A stretch of 64,000 bases of DNA from an uncultured Drancourtella sp. (GCA_937880845.1 CALFLL010000024.1:4582-68581), one strand, 5' to 3'; positions 18,444 to 26,184 are shown, counted from the first letter of the stretch. Numbers and translations: made by a program. Notes: generated from the sequence alone by a model not told the origin.

Positions 18444-19163
18444 TTAATATACGTTAAACGATGTAATTTTAGGTGAATCCTTAGTTCCTGTTACAAGGGC
18501 CTCGCAAGTTCCATTTACTTCAGCTCCAAACATATTGGTAACAGTACATTCTGCTTTTAAAAACCAAGTATTCTCATCTTTCGCCTCTTCTGCAATTTTT
18601 CCCATTAAATAATGTAATTCAAATCCGTACGGATACTGGGATTCGCCATAGTTTTCTGCGGCTACCCAACAATTTGATGCAGGAAGTTTCGCTTCCAGAT
18701 TTTCGGTCATTTGTCTTGCTTGTAAAACGGAATTGGAAATCAATTCCACAGATACAGTCTTTTTGTCGGTGTCAACTTTCGCAGTTTCGACACTGTAATC
18801 GGATTGCATATCGGGTATGATTTCAGTAAAATCAACGCCATCGTCGATATATTCCGCTGTATATCCTAATTCCTGCACTTTTACCATAAAATCTGCAACT
18901 GGCTTTTTTGTATAAGATTCGAGAGCTTTCTTTTCTTCTTCAGCTTGCTTTTTTGCTGCTTCTTCAGCCGCTTTCTTTTCTTCTTCAGCTTGCTTTTTTG
19001 CTGCTTCTTCAGCCGCTTTCTTTTCCTCAGATTCCTTGTTCACCTTTTCTTCCGATTTATCCTGATTCGTTGAATTATTATATGATTCTCCAGATCCTCC
19101 GCAAGCCCACAAGCCGCAAGCCATAACTCCAACCAACACCATTGCTACAATTTTTTTCTTCAT
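18444..19163 (-). CDS. Prophage-borne lipoprotein with a charged repeat linker
   Basis: The start at 19163 (MKKKIVAMVLVG) is preferred because GGAGG is 7 nt upstream. A lipobox LWAC follows about 20 residues in. After it comes a Lys/Glu/Ala-rich helical linker with two exact 15-residue repeats (KKAAEEAAKKQAEEE type). A globular C-terminal domain of about 150 residues follows, with no recognised fold; DUF4854/DUF5105-type secreted domains are possible. It is about 239 residues, exported and membrane-anchored. Its place beside int and the repressor suggests a lysogenic-conversion gene expressed in the lysogen. Function is unknown. Confidence 0.7.
   Translation of the reverse strand: MKKKIVAMVLVGVMACGLWACGGSGESYNNSTNQDKSEEKVNKESEEKKAAEEAAKKQAEEEKKAAEEAAKKQAEEEKKALESYTKKPVADFMVKVQELGYTAEYIDDGVDFTEIIPDMQSDYSVETAKVDTDKKTVSVELISNSVLQARQMTENLEAKLPASNCWVAAENYGESQYPYGFELHYLMGKIAEEAKDENTWFLKAECTVTNMFGAEVNGTCEALVTGTKDSPKITSFNVY
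18925..19024 (-). repeat. 45-bp tandem repeat encoding the lipoprotein linker
   Basis: Two exact 45-bp units (18925-18969 and 18970-19014) and a partial third unit encode a 15-residue helical repeat rich in Lys, Glu and Ala. Copy number is likely to vary between strains. Confidence 0.85.
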
Positions 19164-19213
19164 GTTCATTCCTCCATACCCTTTTGCAAGGGTGAATTTT
19201 TAAATTGTTAATC

Positions 19214-19588
19214 TTATAATACATACGAAGATATGATTTTCCCGATTTCTTTAATTTCTCCGCCGGCGGAAAAATCAAATTTTATATTCCCAAGACCGCT
19301 ATAGCAAAGTGTCAATTCTGCATCCATGTCTAATGTTCCTGCCGTTTCAATAGAAAACGCCTGTAATTTGGAATACGGAAGAGAAGAAAAATCTTTTTTC
19401 GATCCCGCAATTCCCTGAACATTGCAAGCTATTAGTCTTTTATTTGTAAATACAACGTAATCTCTTAATGCACTGTAATATCCTATAATTTCTTCACCGT
19501 CAATCATTAATTCATAAATTTCCTTCGGAATATTTTTTTCCTTTGCTTTACTTAGCTTAAATACTTTTTTGTTTTGAAAATCAATCAT
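19214..19588 (-). CDS. PH-domain protein of the bacterial YvbH/bPH type
   Basis: The 124-residue cytoplasmic protein has the pattern of bacterial pleckstrin-homology domains: EEIIGYYSALRDYVVFTNKRLIACN followed by LPYSKLQAFSIETAGTLDMDAEL and a terminal helix (EIKEIGKIISSYVL). The VFTNKRL strand is the family hallmark. Such genes are common next to integrases of Firmicute prophages, and their role is unknown. The start follows GAGAGGAATTTGAA. It lies 51 bp upstream of the lipoprotein gene on the same strand, and the two are probably co-expressed in the lysogen. Confidence 0.75.
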   Translation of the reverse strand: MIDFQNKKVFKLSKAKEKNIPKEIYELMIDGEEIIGYYSALRDYVVFTNKRLIACNVQGIAGSKKDFSSLPYSKLQAFSIETAGTLDMDAELTLCYSGLGNIKFDFSAGGEIKEIGKIISSYVL

Positions 19589-19759
19589 TTCAAATTCCTC
19601 TCTTTCTTTTCCTTACAACTAAAAAACCCTAATATATATAAACGCCGTAGCGATTATACCATGTCGAAAAATGTCGAATTATTTTACTGCTATTTATATT
19701 GATTATACAAAATGACGTTATATAATAAAAAATAGGTGAAATATATGTGCAATATAACA

Positions 19760-19773
19760 CAAACAAATGTTCG
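19760..19773. promoter_or_regulatory. Candidate LexA (SOS) box
   Basis: CAAACAAATGTTCG matches 13 of 14 positions of the Firmicute LexA consensus CGAACRNRYGTTCG. It ends 7 bp upstream of a -35 element at 19781. GTTCGA (19769-19774) is also repeated inverted as TCGAAC (19789-19794) across that -35. Confidence 0.5.
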
Positions 19774-19780
19774 ATTTCTC

Positions 19781-19809
19781 TTGAATATTCGAACGCTTGG
19801 TTGTATTAT
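19781..19809 (+). promoter_or_regulatory. Promoter for the 32-codon ORF at 19860
   Basis: TTGAAT (19781-19786), 17-nt spacer, TATTAT (19804-19809). It overlaps an inverted repeat and lies beside the LexA-like box, so SOS-dependent expression is possible. Confidence 0.6.
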
Positions 19810-19859
19810 ATTTATAAGGAATTTCAAGTAAGTGTTTTTGTGGTAGGAGGTATAGTCCA

Positions 19860-19958
19860 ATGGATTACAAACAGATGATAATTAATATGCTTGATAAAGC
19901 AGATGAAAGATGCTTAAAGCTAATCTATCATCATATAAAATCGCTTCTGGGGCTGTAA
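19860..19958 (+). CDS. Small conserved phage protein (32 aa)
   Basis: ATG at 19860 follows TAGGAGG with 9-nt spacing and opens a 32-codon frame: MDYKQMIINMLDKADERCLK then LIYHHIKSLLGL. Short proteins of this pattern (helical, ending in a YxxIKxLL motif) recur beside repressors in clostridial prophages and related elements. It has its own promoter and ends 14 bp before the convergent repressor gene. Function is unknown; a small regulator or antirepressor is one guess. Confidence 0.65.
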   Translation: MDYKQMIINMLDKADERCLKLIYHHIKSLLGL

Positions 19959-19972
19959 TGTCAGCCCCTATA

Positions 19973-20350
19973 TTATTGCTCATTTTCCGAAACGATTTCT
20001 TTTAGTTTCTTTTCCAAAATCTCCCATTCGTCTTCTGAAAGTTTTGCTAAAACAGAGATCAATCTTTTTTTGAAGTTGTTCGGCTCGTTTCTTAAAACTT
20101 CTCCCATAAATTCCTCTATCTGTTCATCTCTTGATAATGGAACAAACATTTCACCAGTTCCATCAACAAGCCATTCTTTTCTCACATTAAATTCCCTGCA
20201 AATGGAAATTATCATCTGATCGGTAAGATTTCTTTCATTATTTTCTATTTTAGATATCGCTGTTTTTCCAACACCCAATGATTTCCCAAATTTTTCAAGA
20301 GTCAAATTTAATTCTTTTCTAATAGCCTTAACCCTTTCGCCTTGCGTCAT
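19973..20350 (-). CDS. Phage repressor, Xre/CI-type helix-turn-helix
   Basis: The 125-residue protein has an N-terminal HTH_3 domain (about 5-65; LTLEKFGKSLGVGKTAISKIE is the recognition region) and a C-terminal acidic helical tail of about 50 residues. It has no peptidase domain, so it is not RecA-cleaved. It faces a divergent early promoter and should hold the lytic genes off. Its own promoter is seen at 20374-20402 on the minus strand. The start follows GAAGGTGAACAG. Confidence 0.88.
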   Translation of the reverse strand: MTQGERVKAIRKELNLTLEKFGKSLGVGKTAISKIENNERNLTDQMIISICREFNVRKEWLVDGTGEMFVPLSRDEQIEEFMGEVLRNEPNNFKKRLISVLAKLSEDEWEILEKKLKEIVSENEQ

Positions 20351-20373
20351 CTGTTCACCTTCTTTCTATAAAC

Positions 20374-20402
20374 ATATTAACACTAAAAAATGGATTAGTC
20401 AA
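20374..20402 (-). promoter_or_regulatory. Leftward repressor promoter
   Basis: Read on the minus strand: TTGACT (20397-20402), 17-nt spacer, TAATAT (20374-20379), about 24 bp ahead of the repressor start. It is divergent from the early promoter at 20435. Confidence 0.65.
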
Positions 20403-20434
20403 GGCAAAAAGTTGGCAAAGGGGACAAAAAACAG

Positions 20435-20470
20435 TTGACAAAGATGTCTAAGGGGACTATAATGTAGACA
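20435..20470 (+). promoter_or_regulatory. Rightward early promoter with operator-like repeats
   Basis: TTGACA (20435-20440), 17-nt spacer and TATAAT (20458-20463) form a near-consensus promoter. TGTCTA (20445-20450) is inverted as TAGACA (20465-20470) around the -10, and GACAAAGATGTC (20437-20448) covers the -35. These are the likely binding sites of the neighbouring repressor. Confidence 0.7.
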
Positions 20471-20500
20471 TAGCCAACAGAGGAGGTGAGAATAGCAGTT

Positions 20501-20659
20501 ATGAGCGATAAGGAAAAGGAAATCATTAAAACTGTAGCAGAAGCTCTTCCGAATATGTCAGAGCGAGATAAGGGATATTTCCTTGGATATGCAGAAGCAT
20601 TGGCAAGTAAGTCGGAAGATAAAGAAAAGGAAGAGAAGAAAAAGCTAGATAAAAGCTAG
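20501..20659 (+). CDS. Small conserved early phage protein (52 aa)
   Basis: ATG at 20501 follows AGGAGGTGAGAATAGCAGTT. The frame encodes 52 residues beginning MSDKEKEIIKTVAEALPNMS, then a SERDKGYFLGYAEALAS stretch and a Lys/Glu tail. This is the usual first gene after the early promoter in many Lachnospiraceae prophages. It is soluble and highly charged, with no known catalytic motif. Function is unknown. Confidence 0.7.
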   Translation: MSDKEKEIIKTVAEALPNMSERDKGYFLGYAEALASKSEDKEKEEKKKLDKS

Positions 20660-20689
20660 GAAATAAGGAGGTGAAAACGTGATTAGAAG

Positions 20690-20914
20690 ATTGATAATAG
20701 AAATTCACCTTTATCGAATGGTATAAAGGCTATCATTGTCAAGAAAGGATTAAAAAATATTTATGTGGCTGAACGAGCTGGATTTACGCCACAGGAATTA
20801 AGCGACATGCTTAACGGAATACGACTGATAAAAGCCTGTGACGTTCCAGAGTTGGCATTTGCTATGGAAGTAAAAGAAGGTGATATCTATGAAGTCGGAA
20901 AGAAAGGAGAGTGA
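20690..20914 (+). pseudogene. Cro-like helix-turn-helix regulator with disturbed start
   Basis: The frame from 20690 reads NGIKAIIVKKGLKNIYVAER then AGFTPQELSDMLNGIRLIKACD, a small phage HTH protein of the Cro type. No ATG, GTG or TTG in this frame lies at a sensible place. The only ribosome site (AAGGAGGTGAAAAC) points to GTG at 20679, which is in another frame and stops after 15 codons. A single-base indel between 20681 and 20705 would restore a normal start. It could instead use an ATT start. Normally such a protein opposes the CI-like repressor. Confidence 0.55.
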
Positions 20915-20918
20915 GGAG

Positions 20919-21062
20919 ATGAAAAATGATAAAGAAAAGCACAATGGCAAATCTTCATCAAGCGAAGAATTTATCAGTTGTGCTAAATGCGGCAGAAAAA
21001 TACTGAATACAGATAATTACTGCATGTACTGCGGAACACCTACGAAAACAAAGTCTTTTTAG
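20919..21062 (+). CDS. Small zinc-ribbon protein (47 aa)
   Basis: ATG at 20919 is taken because AGGAG lies 9 nt upstream; ATG at 20889 is an alternative. The 47-residue product has a charged N-terminus and a CAKCGRKILNTDNYCMYCG zinc ribbon (two CxxC pairs 15 residues apart). Its last codons overlap the end of the convergent DUF2321 fragment. It may bind nucleic acid or protein; no function is known. Confidence 0.55.
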   Translation: MKNDKEKHNGKSSSSEEFISCAKCGRKILNTDNYCMYCGTPTKTKSF

Positions 21063-21400
21063 CGGTTTCGCTTATGACATCAATAAGAAGCTGACGAAGA
21101 GAGTCTTTTATAATTTGTCCAGCATTTGCAATTCCTTTGCGATATTTTGCTATGGCAATAGGAGTTGTAGGTGTATCAACAATTAAATCTGGAATGGCAC
21201 TTTTAATCAGTTCTTTGGAAGAACTATCTAATTCATCATCCAGGGAAAGAAGCTCTACAGCATTATCCAGTATTTTTTGTGTCCACGGATATGGGGCACC
21301 GCAGTTGTGACAGTAGTAAGGTTTTTCGTAATTACTATGTCCGAGATAAAAAACACCTTCAACTCGTGATACAGTTCGAGCAAACGGGGCGAGAACTATA
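21040..21400 (-). pseudogene. C-terminal fragment of a DUF2321-family protein
   Basis: On the minus strand an open frame without any start codon reads VEGVFYLGHSNYEKPYYCHN, then NCGAPYPWTQKILDNA..., and ends in the ISETAKKTLF stretch. This matches the C-terminal two thirds of DUF2321 proteins, which normally carry an extra N-terminal zinc ribbon (CLNGH...CxxCG). That N-terminal half is missing and the frame breaks at about 21,400, just where a rightward frame begins. It is read as a deletion scar. Confidence 0.7.
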
Positions 21401-21422
21401 AAAGATAAGGAGATATAAAAAT

Positions 21423-21577
21423 ATGGCTATTACAACAATGCTATGCAAGGTTATGTTGACTATGAGCTTGATATTATCATTTCCAGCAATAATAGGATGC
21501 ATATTTTTAATTATTGTTGGAGACTGGGTTGAGCGAATCCTATATTCTACGGGTATTGTAATATTGATTATGGTACC
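21423..21577 (+). pseudogene. 5' fragment of a small membrane protein, fused into the terminase remnant
   Basis: ATG at 21423 follows AAGGAG with about 10-nt spacing. The first 50 or so codons give two hydrophobic helices (LTMSLILSFPAIIGCIFLII and GIVILIMVPSYL) separated by DWVERILYST. Beyond about 21,578 this frame overlaps unmistakable terminase sequence in another frame, so its C-terminus is not native. The gene itself is not recognised. It may be chance, but ribosome site and hydrophobicity favour a real truncated gene. Confidence 0.35.
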
Positions 21578-22672
21578 GTCATACTTGGAAACACGAAAGG
21601 AACGCTACAGAGAAACATCATCGAACCTTTGCAGAATATGTATGGAACAAGCCTTGTGTCGGATATTAAGTCGGATAATACAGCTTATTTGTTTGGACAA
21701 AAGTGTTTTTGCCTTGGAGCTGACAAGGTTACAAGGGTAAACCAGATACGAGGTGCATCTATTAAATACTGCTACGGTGATGAGGTGGCAACATGGAATC
21801 AAGAAGTATTTACCATGTTAAAATCACGTCTGGATAAGCCTTATAGTAAATTTGACGGTACGTTGAACCCGGAATATCCAACGCACTGGATTAAGAAGTT
21901 TATTGACTCTGATGCAGACATTTATTGCCAGAGTTATTGTATAGACGACAATCCAACACTTGATCCTTTATTTGTTGAGAATTTAAAAAGAGAATATGAC
22001 GGGACGGTGTACTACGATAGGTACATCCTGGGGAAATGGAAGCGTGCAGAGGGAGCGATTTATATAAAGTTTGCAGATAATCCAGACAGCTTTGTGAAGA
22101 AAGCGGATCGAGAGCATATTGCAAGAATAGACATCGGAATAGACTTCGGAGGGAACGGATCGGGTCATGCATTTGTTGCTACAGCGAAGTATGCAGACGG
22201 GAAAAAACAAGCGATAATGAGTAGGAAGCACATGAAAAAAGACTTTCCGCATGGGATAGATGCAAATTTGCTTTCAGAATTGTTTCTTAAATTTGTTTCG
22301 GACGTAATTGAGAAATACGGGAAACCGTCTAACGCATACTACGATAACGCAGAAACAGTGCTAGGGCAGAGTATCAAGAACGCATGTGAAAAAAAATATC
22401 CGTACTTGCATGTACGACCAGCAATAAAAAAGAAAATAAATGACCGTATAGAATATACAGTCCAGCTCATGGGAGCAGGGCTGTTTTTTATTACAGAAGA
22501 TTGCGAAACGCTGTCAAAGGCGTTTCAGGATGCAGTGTACGACAGCAAAGCACTAGAAGAAGTTAGGCTGGATGACGGATCAACGGACATCGACTCGCTT
22601 GATGCGTTTGAGTACAGCATTGAAAGAGATTTTACAGGAACACATTATCACAGAGTGATTGGAGGAATATAG
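21578..22672 (+). pseudogene. Phage terminase large subunit, N-terminal Walker A region deleted
   Basis: The frame shows TerL sequence from ILGNTKGTLQRNIIEPLQNM onward. Walker B is present (IKYCYGDEVATW), then RYILGKWKRAEGAIY and the RNase H-like nuclease with acidic residues in RIDIGIDFGGNG, YYDNAETVL and IDSLDAFEY. PBSX-type TerL is about 420 residues and starts with a Walker A motif (GGRGSGKS type) about 60-70 residues before this point. That part is absent and an in-frame TGA lies at 21530. A TTG at 21629 could start a headless 347-residue product. DNA packaging should be lost; the nuclease domain could remain foldable. Confidence 0.8.
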
Positions 22673-22673
22673 G

Positions 22674-24050
22674 ATGTTTCGAGTGGCAGAAGGAACAAAA
22701 ATGACACCGGAACTGCTTGCGGAATACATTGGGAAACATAAACAGGAAGTAACTAACAGATACCAGAAATTGCACGATGCATACGTGAACGACTACAAAA
22801 TATTTCATCTTCCCAAAAAAGCTGCATATAAACCGGATAACAGAATATCGGTAAATTTCGCAAAATATATCACGGACACCATGAATGGTTTTTTTATTGG
22901 TATTCCGATTAAGACCACAAACAAAGATGATAAGGTGACGGAATACATTGATTTCCTCGATCAGTACAACGATCAGGACGATAACAATGCAGAACTGTCG
23001 AAACTGTGCAGCATCTACGGAAAAGCGTATGAAATGTACTACAACGATGCAGAAGGGAACATTGGAATTACCTATCTTACACCACTTGAAGCTTTCTTCA
23101 TATACGATGACAGTATATTAGAGAGACCACTTTATTTTGTTAGGTATTATCTTGATGCGGATAACGTAGAGCGTGGAAGCTGGTCTGACGTAACATCAGT
23201 ACAGCACTTCGTTCAGAATGGTTCGTATCGATGGGAAGGAGAAGCGGAACCGCATTATTTTAATGGAGTTCCGGCAACGGAGTTCATTGAAAATGATGAG
23301 CGTGTAGGAATTTTTGAAGGTGCAATGCCGATGATAGATGCTTATAACAAAGCATTGTCAGAAAAGGCGAATGATGTGGATTATTTTGCTGATGCGTATT
23401 TAAAAATACTTGGACAACGGCTTGAAAAAGAAGATGTGCAGCATATACGAGATGACAGAATAATCAATTTTGATGGCGACATCAATGGTGTGATTGTTGA
23501 TTTCCTGCAAAAGCCGAACGGGGATGAAACACAAGAGCATCTTTTAGATCGTCTAGAAAGACTGATTTATCAGATCAGCATGGTGGCAAATATTAGTGAT
23601 GAGAATTTTGGTACATCCTCTGGAATCGCAATGAAATATAAGATGCAGGCTATGAGTAACCTTGCAAAGACAAAAGAAAGAAAATTCAGAAGCGGAATGC
23701 AGAGAAGATACAGGTTGATTTTCAGTAATCCGATATCTGCCGTTCGTGGAATCGGAAAGGATTCATGGATAGACAACGATTATAAGTTCACACTTAATTT
23801 CCCGGCTAACTTAGCAGAAGAAACAGACATCGCATCTAAACTGGAAGGAATTGTATCAAAGGAAACACAGCTTTCCGTTCTTTCTGTTGTGGAAAATGTA
23901 CAGACTGAACTTGAACGCATAGAAGAAGAGGAGAACGCACAGAAAGATGATGCAAGAGACAGAGTCATGCAAATGACGTTTGGGGGTGTAAGCGGTGAAC
24001 AGCAAGACGTACTGGGCTATCAGGGAAACAAGGAACCGGAACAAGAATAA
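22674..24050 (+). CDS. Phage portal protein, SPP1 gp6 type
   Basis: The 458-residue protein starts at ATG 22674, preceded by GGAGGAATATAG and one base after the terminase stop. It has the phage_portal_SPP1 features: AEYIGKHKQEVTNRYQKL, DNRISVNFAKYITDTMNGFF near residue 65, and an acidic C-terminal tail rich in Glu. The portal is the dodecameric ring for DNA entry and exit at one capsid vertex. Length is normal, and position after TerL and before the gp7-type protein is canonical. Confidence 0.9.
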   Translation: MFRVAEGTKMTPELLAEYIGKHKQEVTNRYQKLHDAYVNDYKIFHLPKKAAYKPDNRISVNFAKYITDTMNGFFIGIPIKTTNKDDKVTEYIDFLDQYNDQDDNNAELSKLCSIYGKAYEMYYNDAEGNIGITYLTPLEAFFIYDDSILERPLYFVRYYLDADNVERGSWSDVTSVQHFVQNGSYRWEGEAEPHYFNGVPATEFIENDERVGIFEGAMPMIDAYNKALSEKANDVDYFADAYLKILGQRLEKEDVQHIRDDRIINFDGDINGVIVDFLQKPNGDETQEHLLDRLERLIYQISMVANISDENFGTSSGIAMKYKMQAMSNLAKTKERKFRSGMQRRYRLIFSNPISAVRGIGKDSWIDNDYKFTLNFPANLAEETDIASKLEGIVSKETQLSVLSVVENVQTELERIEEEENAQKDDARDRVMQMTFGGVSGEQQDVLGYQGNKEPEQE

Positions 24051-25350
24051 GCGAGAAGAAAAACAGTACGACAAGGAGATTGAAAAAATCTATCAAAACA
24101 TGATAGACGAGATCAACAAGGAGATCAATGGGTTCTACAGCCGTTATGCTAAAAAAGAAGGAATCACGATGGCAGAAGCGAAGAAGCGAGTCGCTAAACT
24201 GGATATTGAAGAATATGAGCGTAAGGCTGAGAAGTATGTAAAAGAGAAGAACTTCTCAGAGCAAGCAAACACGGAAATGCGACTTTACAATTTAACCATG
24301 AAGGTAAACAGGTTGGAAATGCTGAAAGCCAGAATCGGTCTTGAAATGGTGTCTGGATTTGATGAATTGCAGAAATATTATGATGAGATACTTACTAAAC
24401 GGGCATTAGATGAATTTGAACGCCAAGCAGGTATCCTAGGGAAAAGCGTAACGGACCCGAAGAAAGAAGCGGGTGTAATAGTGAATGCATCGTTTAAAAA
24501 TGCTACGTTCTCAGACCGAATCTGGATGTACCAGGGAATGTTGAAATCAGAATTGGACAAACTCTTACAGACAGGATTGATACAGGGGCAGAATCCTCGT
24601 GTATTGGCTCGGCATCTGAAAGAGCGTTTTGGAGTAAGCCAGTATAATGCAGAAAGACTAATGAGGACAGAGATGGCGAGGGTTCAAACGGAATCGGCTA
24701 AAAGGTCTATGGAAGAGAATGAGTTTGAAGAATATGAATTTATGGCTGAGGGTACTGCTTGCCCTATATGCCGTGCCATAGACGGGAAGCATTACAAAGT
24801 AAAGAATATGCTTCCCGGAACCAATGCGGCACCAATGCATCCGAACTGTAGATGTGCTGTAACTCCTTATATGGACAGAAAAGCATTTGAAAATTGGATA
24901 GAAGAAAAATCCATTGAAAAGCCGGATAGTTCTGGTATAATGAATTCATCGAGTACGAAAGAGGATATTGAAGTGCATTCAGTGGGGAAAATAGACCGTG
25001 ATATTTACAAGTGCATTACGAAGAATATTGTGACAGATGAAGTTATTATTACAGATGAGCGGATAGAGCATATTAAAGAAAGACATCCGAATGACTATGA
25101 AAGATTTTATAGCTATATTCCAGAAATTATCAGTAATCCAGATTATATCATCGAAGCTAATAAGCCAAATACAGCTGTTGTTCTGAAAGAGATTGAGGAA
25201 CGAGGAGAAAAGTTCAAATTAGTTCTTAGGATCAAAGTACAAGGTGATCCGGAAGAATATAAAAATTCTATTATGACGTTTTGGCATATAGGAGAAACGA
25301 CATGGAGAAAAACTTTAAAGAACAAGACGATTCTTTACAAAAAGGAATAA
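23995..25350 (+). CDS. SPP1 gp7-type head morphogenesis protein with C-terminal PBECR nuclease-like domain
   Basis: The 451-residue protein starts at GTG 23995, overlapping the portal gene by 56 bp. The N-terminal two thirds are phage head morphogenesis (Mu gpF/SPP1 gp7): a long helical part, LMRTEMARVQTESAKRSMEE, and the zinc-like ACPICRAIDGKHYKV...APMHPNCRC motif. The last 110 residues (DRDIYKCITKNIVTDEVIIT, IEHIKERHPNDYERF...IMTFWHIGETTWRK) look like the phage Barnase-EndoU-ColicinE5/D-RelE nuclease fold. In such fusions the minor head protein may deliver a nuclease into the host with the DNA. That role is inferred from domain architecture. Confidence 0.82.
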   Translation: MNSKTYWAIRETRNRNKNKREEKQYDKEIEKIYQNMIDEINKEINGFYSRYAKKEGITMAEAKKRVAKLDIEEYERKAEKYVKEKNFSEQANTEMRLYNLTMKVNRLEMLKARIGLEMVSGFDELQKYYDEILTKRALDEFERQAGILGKSVTDPKKEAGVIVNASFKNATFSDRIWMYQGMLKSELDKLLQTGLIQGQNPRVLARHLKERFGVSQYNAERLMRTEMARVQTESAKRSMEENEFEEYEFMAEGTACPICRAIDGKHYKVKNMLPGTNAAPMHPNCRCAVTPYMDRKAFENWIEEKSIEKPDSSGIMNSSSTKEDIEVHSVGKIDRDIYKCITKNIVTDEVIITDERIEHIKERHPNDYERFYSYIPEIISNPDYIIEANKPNTAVVLKEIEERGEKFKLVLRIKVQGDPEEYKNSIMTFWHIGETTWRKTLKNKTILYKKE

Positions 25351-25362
25351 TTTTGTTATAAT
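25334..25362 (+). promoter_or_regulatory. Promoter inside the head-gene module
   Basis: TTTACA (25334-25339), a 17-nt spacer and TATAAT (25357-25362) overlap the end of the head-morphogenesis gene. Initiation near 25369 would give a short RNA ending at the terminator at 25531. Confidence 0.6.
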
Positions 25363-25368
25363 TTAGGT

Positions 25369-25531
25369 ATAATAAAAAGAGGTCTTCGAGGTGAAAAATG
25401 CGTCGTCATGCGCCACATGCTTTATGCAATGGGCAAAAGAGATGCTGGGAGTGACGCTCCGGCCGAAGGCTTCTTTTTACTTGTTATATGAATGTAGATA
25501 CCACCAGTCAGAAATGGCCGGTGGTATTTTT
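25369..25531 (+). ncRNA. Candidate 160-nt phage RNA (promoter-to-terminator unit)
   Basis: The unit lies between a near-consensus promoter and a terminator at 25499-25531. It contains several short stems, including GCGTC (25399 onward) with GACGC about 50 nt later and a GCCGAAGGC hairpin. A frame in it reads MRRHAPHALCNGQKRCWE, but it has no recognised product and the longer reading frame running into the next gene appears artificial. I favour an RNA or leader function; a short peptide is also possible. Confidence 0.4.
25499..25531 (+). terminator. Terminator upstream of the 92-aa phage gene
   Basis: TACCACC (25499-25505) pairs with GGTGGTA (25520-25526), followed by TTTTT. It ends the short unit that starts near 25369. 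Confidence 0.75.
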
Positions 25532-25561
25532 ATACCCATTTTTAAGAAAGAGGAGTGGAAA

Positions 25562-25840
25562 ATGAAAAAAATAAATCTAAATAGTGAGATAAAGGTAAAA
25601 CTAACACCATTTGGAGCGGAAATATTTTACAACAAATATGATGAAGTCAACAAAAGGATACTTTCAAATGGAGGGGAAACCTTAAAGCCAAGAATGCCAC
25701 AAATAGACAAAGACGGGTTTACAAAATTCCAGCTTCACGATTTTATAAACACGTTTGGAGAATATATAACAGTAGGACAGAAGAATGTCATTGAAGATAT
25801 TTATATTTACATGGATGAAGAAGATCTCGAAGAGGTGTAA
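25562..25840 (+). CDS. Hypothetical phage protein (92 aa)
   Basis: ATG at 25562 follows AAGAGGAGTGGAAA and is preferred over an upstream in-frame start at 25391, whose extra codons cover the terminator hairpin. The 92-residue acidic protein starts MKKINLNSEIKVKLTPFGAE and continues LQLHDFINTFGEYI-like sequence and an acidic end (DEEDLEEV). Small proteins of this sort are found in the same place in other Firmicute siphophages. Function is unknown. Its TAATG overlap with the next gene suggests coupled translation. Confidence 0.65.
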   Translation: MKKINLNSEIKVKLTPFGAEIFYNKYDEVNKRILSNGGETLKPRMPQIDKDGFTKFQLHDFINTFGEYITVGQKNVIEDIYIYMDEEDLEEV

Positions 25841-26184
25841 TGATGAAAGATACAGTAAATATTTTAGGAACTGAATATAAAGTGTTTTTCCGGGAAGAAA
25901 AGGACGACCCGAAACTTAAAAATGCTGATGGATATATTGACCATTCTATTAAAGAGATTGTTGTCTGTATTTTTGAAAAAGATGATATGAGTATTGAGGA
26001 CTTAAAATCTTATTCAAAAAAAGTTCTTAGACATGAGATTATTCACGGATTTTTATATGAAAGCGGACTGTGGAATAACAGCGGAAATAATGAGGCATGG
26101 GGACAGTCAGAAGAAATTACGGATTGGATTGCAATTCAGTTCCCGAAGATGTTGAAAGCATTTCAGGAGGTTGGATGCCTATGA
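25840..26184 (+). CDS. Phage protein with HExxH metallopeptidase-like motif
   Basis: The 114-residue protein begins at an ATGATG overlapping the preceding stop. It carries RHEIIHGFLYESGL, a zincin HExxH motif, plus GQSEEITDWIAIQFP, similar in layout to short phage metallopeptidase-like proteins of the SprT/ImmA sort. Whether it cleaves anything is unknown. It lies between packaging and protease/scaffold genes and overlaps the Prp-like gene by 4 bp (or 10 bp if that gene starts at 26175). Confidence 0.65.
   Translation: MMKDTVNILGTEYKVFFREEKDDPKLKNADGYIDHSIKEIVVCIFEKDDMSIEDLKSYSKKVLRHEIIHGFLYESGLWNNSGNNEAWGQSEEITDWIAIQFPKMLKAFQEVGCL

Noticed and set aside
25391..25561. Longer N-terminus for the 92-aa phage protein
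   Set aside because: The extra 57 codons cover a terminator hairpin and a good ribosome site lies before ATG 25562.
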